NCBI GenBank assembly: GCA_937899105.1
Contig: CALBPF010000285.1
Span: 1-38,011, forward strand
Origin: an uncultured Flammeovirgaceae bacterium
GTDB lineage: Bacteria > Bacteroidota > Bacteroidia > Cytophagales > Cyclobacteriaceae
DNA: 38,011 nucleotides
Direction: 5' to 3'
Position 1 is the stretch's first letter, and each line of letters begins with the position of its first letter. A model generated the notes under the pieces. The model was not told the DNA's origin and searched no databases. It worked only from the letters and a program-made list of their open reading frames with translations. A program made the position numbers and the translations under genes. Below, piece by piece: positions 34,381 to 38,011 of the stretch.

Positions 34381-36986
34381 TGTACCCGTCAGACAAACAT
34401 ACTATCCCACCTAAATGGCCCCTTAAGCTCCTTCGCAACTTTCTTAAAACAAGCTACCTGGAAGAAATTGAAGGAGACATGGAGGAAAGGTTTCAGGATA
34501 ACCTGGAAACCTTTTCAGTGAAGAAAGCCAGACGACTGTATGCCTGGGATACCTTAAAGCTTTTGCGGTCTACGCTTATGAAAAAAATGGGCGGGGATTA
34601 CCAATTAAATCATTATCGCATGCTTAGACACAACCTTAAAATCTCCTGGCGGAGCATGATGAAAAACAAAGTCTTTTCTGGACTTAACATTCTTGGTCTG
34701 GCTTCAGGTTTACTTTGTAGTTTGCTGATTTTCTTATGGATTTTTGATGAATTGGCTACAGATAATTATCATGAAAACTCGGGAAGACTCTTTTCCATAT
34801 ATGAAAGATCTTTTTCCAATGGTAAGGTAAATGGATATTATCACACCCCAGCCCATCTGTATCGTGAGCTAAAGCTTAAATTTCCGGAGGTTGAAAAAGC
34901 GAGTCCTTCTGTATCGCCAATTACAAGAACGTTTGCCCATGGCTCAAAGACTTTGAAACGTACGGGTAACTACGTAAGTCCGGATTATTTCGGTATGTTT
35001 TCTTATGAGTTTGTTTCAGGAAATGTTGCCTATGCGATCACGGGTCCAAAAGATATAGCCATTTCAAAGGAAATGGCTGAATCGTTTTTCGGTAGTGCTC
35101 AAAATGCTGTGGGAAAATCACTCACCTACGAAAACGAAAGCCAATTCAATGTATCGGCAGTATATGAGGAAGCCGGTCCAAGTACTATGTCTGAAAATCA
35201 TTTCTTTTTACACTGGGATGTTTTTTGCGCAGAAAATAAATGGACTCAAAGTTGGAACAACAATTCGCCCAACACTTTTATCCAACTTGCCGACCAAGTG
35301 GATGCTGCTGTTTTTGAGCCCAAAATCAAAGATTTTCTAATCGGATATAATTCGAATATTAATGAAGACTTCAATATTGAGCTTTACATGCAACCGTATG
35401 GAGAACGATACTTGAACTCAAACTTTGAAAATGGATACATTTCCGGAGGAAGGATTGTGAACGTGAGGATTTTCGGACTTATCGCCTTTTTTATCTTATT
35501 GATCGCTTGTATCAATTTCATGAACCTTGCTTCGGCAAGTTCCTTAAAGAGGATGAAAGAAATAGGTGTCAAAAAAGTCCTTGGTGTCAAAAGGGTTAAT
35601 TTGGTTTCTCAGTTCCTGAGTGAAGCGGTTTTACTTTCTTTGATAAGTACAATCGTTGCCCTGGCGCTATTGGTTGTTCTACTCCCGTCGTTCAATAAGC
35701 TGGCGGGGAAAACCATCCACTTGATTGACCTCTCTGTCTATTCCTGGGGGGTCATCTTAGCAACTTCATTACTTACCGGGCTTCTTGCCGGAAGCTATCC
35801 CGCATTTATGCTTTCTTCATTTCGAAGTATAGATATCATAAGAAAAAAATTACAGTCGGGATTTGGGCTACAATGGGTACGCAAAGGACTGGTGGTCTTC
35901 CAATTTTCCCTTTCCGTTATTCTAGTATGCGGTATGTTGATCGTTTCGAGACAGATTGATTACATACAAAACAAAAATTTAGGCTTTGACCGGACTAATC
36001 TCTTAGCCATACGGCTCGAAGGTGATCAGGGAGTAGAATACGATGTTTTTAAAAACCGTGCCCTAAAGTTGCCAGGTGTCGAGTCTTTATCGGCCACATG
36101 GGGTTCGCCCGTACAAATAGGCGGCGGTACATTTAGTATAGAATGGAGCGGAAAGGAAGAGAATGATCTGACTTCATTCGTCACCATTCCCGCCTCCGGG
36201 GACGTTGTAAAGACCTGGGGCTGTGAACTTATCGCAGGCAGCGACTTTACGGATGGCAGTAAAAACTATGAGTACATTCTAAATGATACCGCCGTTAAGG
36301 CTATGGGGCTTGAAGATCCTATAGGCCAGCCATTAAGCCAATGGGGCATGGATGGAAAGATTGTAGGGGTGATCAGGGATTTTCATTTTGAAACGATAAG
36401 GACATCAATTGAGCCGTTGGTAATCCGGCATGCTACGAATTATGCAAGTTTGAGTGACGTTTTGGTGAAGATAAATCCAATAAATGCGCGAGAAATAGTC
36501 GCCGCTTTGGAGTCATTGCATACTGAATTGAATCCAGCCTTTCCATTCGAATATTATTTCACAGATAGTCAATATGATCGGCTGTATGAGAGTGAGATTA
36601 TGTTTTTCAATCTGTCGCAATCCTTCGCTTTCCTCGCGATTTTTATTTCATGCCTGGGTCTTTTTGGGTTGGTTCTATTTATAGCCCAGCAAAAGGTAAA
36701 GGAAATCGGGATTCGCAGAGTGTTAGGGGCTTCAATAGTCAGTATTACCACGTTATTAGCAAAAGATTTTATGAAACTGATCTTGTTTTCCATTCTAATT
36801 GGAATCCCAATAATTTGGTATTTGATGGACAAATGGCTGGATGGTTATGAGTACCGTATCAATATGCCTTGGTGGGCATTTGGAATTGCAGCTTTGATTA
36901 CCATTGGTATTGCTCTTTTAACTTTGAGCTTTCATTCCATAAAGGCTGCTAGCGCTAACCCGGTGAATTCTCTCAAGAGTGAATAG
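34380..36986 (+). CDS. FtsX/MacB-type ABC transporter permease with N-terminal prefix domain (second module)
   Basis: The 868-residue protein has a cytoplasmic prefix (about 1-85) with YLEEIEGDMEERFQDNLETF and ARRLYAWDTLKLLRSTLMKK. TM1 lies at about 101-122, followed by a periplasmic MacB-like domain. A first FtsX unit has RMKEIGVKKVLGVKRVNLVS, and a second periplasmic domain precedes a last FtsX unit with QQKVKEIGIRRVLGASIVSI. The end, NPVNSLKSE, is almost the same as in the minus-strand homologue. It should form the membrane part of an ABC efflux or lipoprotein/peptide-handling system, with an ATPase encoded elsewhere. It is coupled to padR by TGATG and overlaps the next permease gene by 8 bp. 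Confidence 0.93.
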   Translation: MYPSDKHTIPPKWPLKLLRNFLKTSYLEEIEGDMEERFQDNLETFSVKKARRLYAWDTLKLLRSTLMKKMGGDYQLNHYRMLRHNLKISWRSMMKNKVFSGLNILGLASGLLCSLLIFLWIFDELATDNYHENSGRLFSIYERSFSNGKVNGYYHTPAHLYRELKLKFPEVEKASPSVSPITRTFAHGSKTLKRTGNYVSPDYFGMFSYEFVSGNVAYAITGPKDIAISKEMAESFFGSAQNAVGKSLTYENESQFNVSAVYEEAGPSTMSENHFFLHWDVFCAENKWTQSWNNNSPNTFIQLADQVDAAVFEPKIKDFLIGYNSNINEDFNIELYMQPYGERYLNSNFENGYISGGRIVNVRIFGLIAFFILLIACINFMNLASASSLKRMKEIGVKKVLGVKRVNLVSQFLSEAVLLSLISTIVALALLVVLLPSFNKLAGKTIHLIDLSVYSWGVILATSLLTGLLAGSYPAFMLSSFRSIDIIRKKLQSGFGLQWVRKGLVVFQFSLSVILVCGMLIVSRQIDYIQNKNLGFDRTNLLAIRLEGDQGVEYDVFKNRALKLPGVESLSATWGSPVQIGGGTFSIEWSGKEENDLTSFVTIPASGDVVKTWGCELIAGSDFTDGSKNYEYILNDTAVKAMGLEDPIGQPLSQWGMDGKIVGVIRDFHFETIRTSIEPLVIRHATNYASLSDVLVKINPINAREIVAALESLHTELNPAFPFEYYFTDSQYDRLYESEIMFFNLSQSFAFLAIFISCLGLFGLVLFIAQQKVKEIGIRRVLGASIVSITTLLAKDFMKLILFSILIGIPIIWYLMDKWLDGYEYRINMPWWAFGIAALITIGIALLTLSFHSIKAASANPVNSLKSE

Positions 36987-38011
36987 CCCTCCTCAAATAT
37001 TGCCTCCACGCTGGCCCTTGAAGTTCCTCAGATTCTTCATTAAAAAGAAATACCTGGAGGAGATAGAAGGGGATATGGAGGAACGATTTCAGGATAATCT
37101 GAAGACTTTTTCAGTGAAAAAAGCCAGACGTCTCTATGCCTGGGATACTTTAAAACTTTTGCGTTCTACGCTTATGAAAAGCCTGGGTGGAGATATTCGA
37201 TTAAATCACTATGGTATGTTGAAAAACTATCTTAAAACTTCAGTTCGAAACGTTAAACGTCATGCACTTTTTTCAGGTATTAATATCACTGGATTGGCGG
37301 TTAGTCTGTCCATAGGGATATTCATGATTGTACTGCTTTCCGAGCTACACTCTTTTGATGCATTTCACGATAAAAAGGACAGAATTTACCGGGTAACTAC
37401 TTCCAGACAAGCCCTATTTCAAGGCGAAGAAGACTATCTTGCCACGGCCTCTCACTATATCGGAGACCGGATGTGGCAGCAGGTCCCGGAAGTAGAACAG
37501 GTACTGGTGCTAAGAAGAGGTCTCACTGCTGACTTGCACAGTGATCAAAAGGCCATTGCTACCAGCGGTTATTACGCTACTAATTCATTTTTTAATGTCT
37601 TCTCATTTAAACTTTTAAAGGGAAATCCCCAAACGGCTTTAAAGAGTCCGGGTGCAATAGTATTGACAGAATCTGCTGCTAAAAGGCTATTTAATACTAT
37701 GGACCCGATAGGTAAGACAGTTGGGGTGGAGGGCAATGGAGATTTTAATACAGGAATGATCACCGGTATTGTAGAGGATCCACCGGTTAACTCACACGTT
37801 ACTTTTGAGATGTTGGTCTCAATGAAAACCATGGAAAACAGCCTGGTGGAGAGTAGGAGAGGCATCAAGAATAATCCTGGAAATTATGCTGAAAGCTATG
37901 TTTATGTTTTACTAAAAAAAGATGCCGACATAGCGAAGATCGAATCGATCATGGCAGATATGATGGCTGATCATAATTCGCGAAAGGCTCCCATGACGCT
38001 TACTCTGGAGT
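36979..38011 (+). CDS. Third FtsX/MacB-type permease with prefix domain, cut by window end
   Basis: It starts at GTG 36979 (VNSPPQILPPRWPLKFLRFF), overlapping the previous stop by 8 bp, and is open to the end of the window (344 complete codons). The prefix again has YLEEIEGDMEERFQDNLKTF and ARRLYAWDTLKLLRSTLMKS. Then come TM1 (LFSGINITGLAVSLSIGIFM) and the MacB-like periplasmic domain (FHDKKDRIYRVTTSRQALFQ, GYYATNSFFNVFSFKLLKGN). The FtsX parts lie beyond the window. It is tandem with the preceding permease in one operon. The prefix is nearly the same as its neighbour's, but the rest has diverged. No stop or frameshift was seen in the visible part. Confidence 0.88.
   Translation, partial: MNSPPQILPPRWPLKFLRFFIKKKYLEEIEGDMEERFQDNLKTFSVKKARRLYAWDTLKLLRSTLMKSLGGDIRLNHYGMLKNYLKTSVRNVKRHALFSGINITGLAVSLSIGIFMIVLLSELHSFDAFHDKKDRIYRVTTSRQALFQGEEDYLATASHYIGDRMWQQVPEVEQVLVLRRGLTADLHSDQKAIATSGYYATNSFFNVFSFKLLKGNPQTALKSPGAIVLTESAAKRLFNTMDPIGKTVGVEGNGDFNTGMITGIVEDPPVNSHVTFEMLVSMKTMENSLVESRRGIKNNPGNYAESYVYVLLKKDADIAKIESIMADMMADHNSRKAPMTLTLE

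Noticed and set aside
1..38011. tRNA, rRNA, CRISPR arrays or intact insertion sequences
   Set aside because: No cloverleaf, rRNA-like stretch, regular repeat-spacer series or transposase frame was noticed while reading; a dedicated scan was not possible.

Overview
The window looks like a chromosomal segment of a Bacteroidota bacterium, most likely a marine or environmental Cytophagales-type organism. The signs are a SusC/SusD pair with an ECF sigma factor and FecR anti-sigma factor, a C-terminal type IX secretion (T9SS) sorting domain, many lipoprotein signal peptides, long AcnB, LytTR regulators, and PadR genes paired with 'prefix-domain' FtsX-like permeases. Shine-Dalgarno sites are mostly weak, as usual in this phylum; acnB is an exception. 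The genus cannot be fixed from sequence reading alone.

Region 1 (1-2000): a LytTR response-regulator-like gene, a small coiled-coil protein, and intergenic DNA with fragments resembling short dispersed repeats.

Region 2 (2011-12265): the most coherent unit. An ECF sigma factor and FecR anti-sigma factor precede a SusC-type TonB-dependent transducer with an N-terminal STN signalling domain, its SusD lipoprotein, and three consecutive glycerophosphodiester phosphodiesterase (GDPD) family genes. The first GDPD carried a T9SS sorting tail but is split by one in-frame TGA; the other two are lipoproteins. I read this as a surface phosphodiester capture, cleavage and import locus under cell-surface-signalling control. 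Directly downstream, and convergent, is a frameshifted ankyrin-repeat pseudogene.

Region 3 (13258-23111): a membrane-anchored LytTR regulator, a secreted cupin protein, a small membrane protein, and a loose group of carbohydrate genes. These are two clan-A type glycosidases (one on each strand), a membrane-bound AraC regulator and a GH16 beta-glucanase lipoprotein. EthD-like and nucleotidyltransferase genes lie among them, and an endonuclease/exonuclease/phosphatase-family lipoprotein gene closes the region. There is no SusC/SusD pair here.

Region 4 (23333-28978): acnB (aconitate hydratase B of the TCA cycle) with a strong Shine-Dalgarno, an unknown protein, a secreted VOC-cupin fusion, a two-repeat lipoprotein and a RibD/DHFR-like reductase.

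Region 5 (28982-38011): two PadR regulator/permease modules pointing away from each other, minus strand at 28982-31946 and plus strand at 34048-36986. A third permease follows the second module directly and runs off the window end. Between the modules lie a small exported protein, a VOC-family lipoprotein gene broken by two in-frame stops, an imperfect inverted-repeat element and a perfect 15-bp palindrome just upstream of the second padR, a candidate operator. The two tandem permeases share a strikingly conserved N-terminal prefix while their membrane parts have diverged.

Three genes are visibly damaged (GDPD, ankyrin, VOC), so the strain shows local gene decay, or the assembly contains errors at those places.
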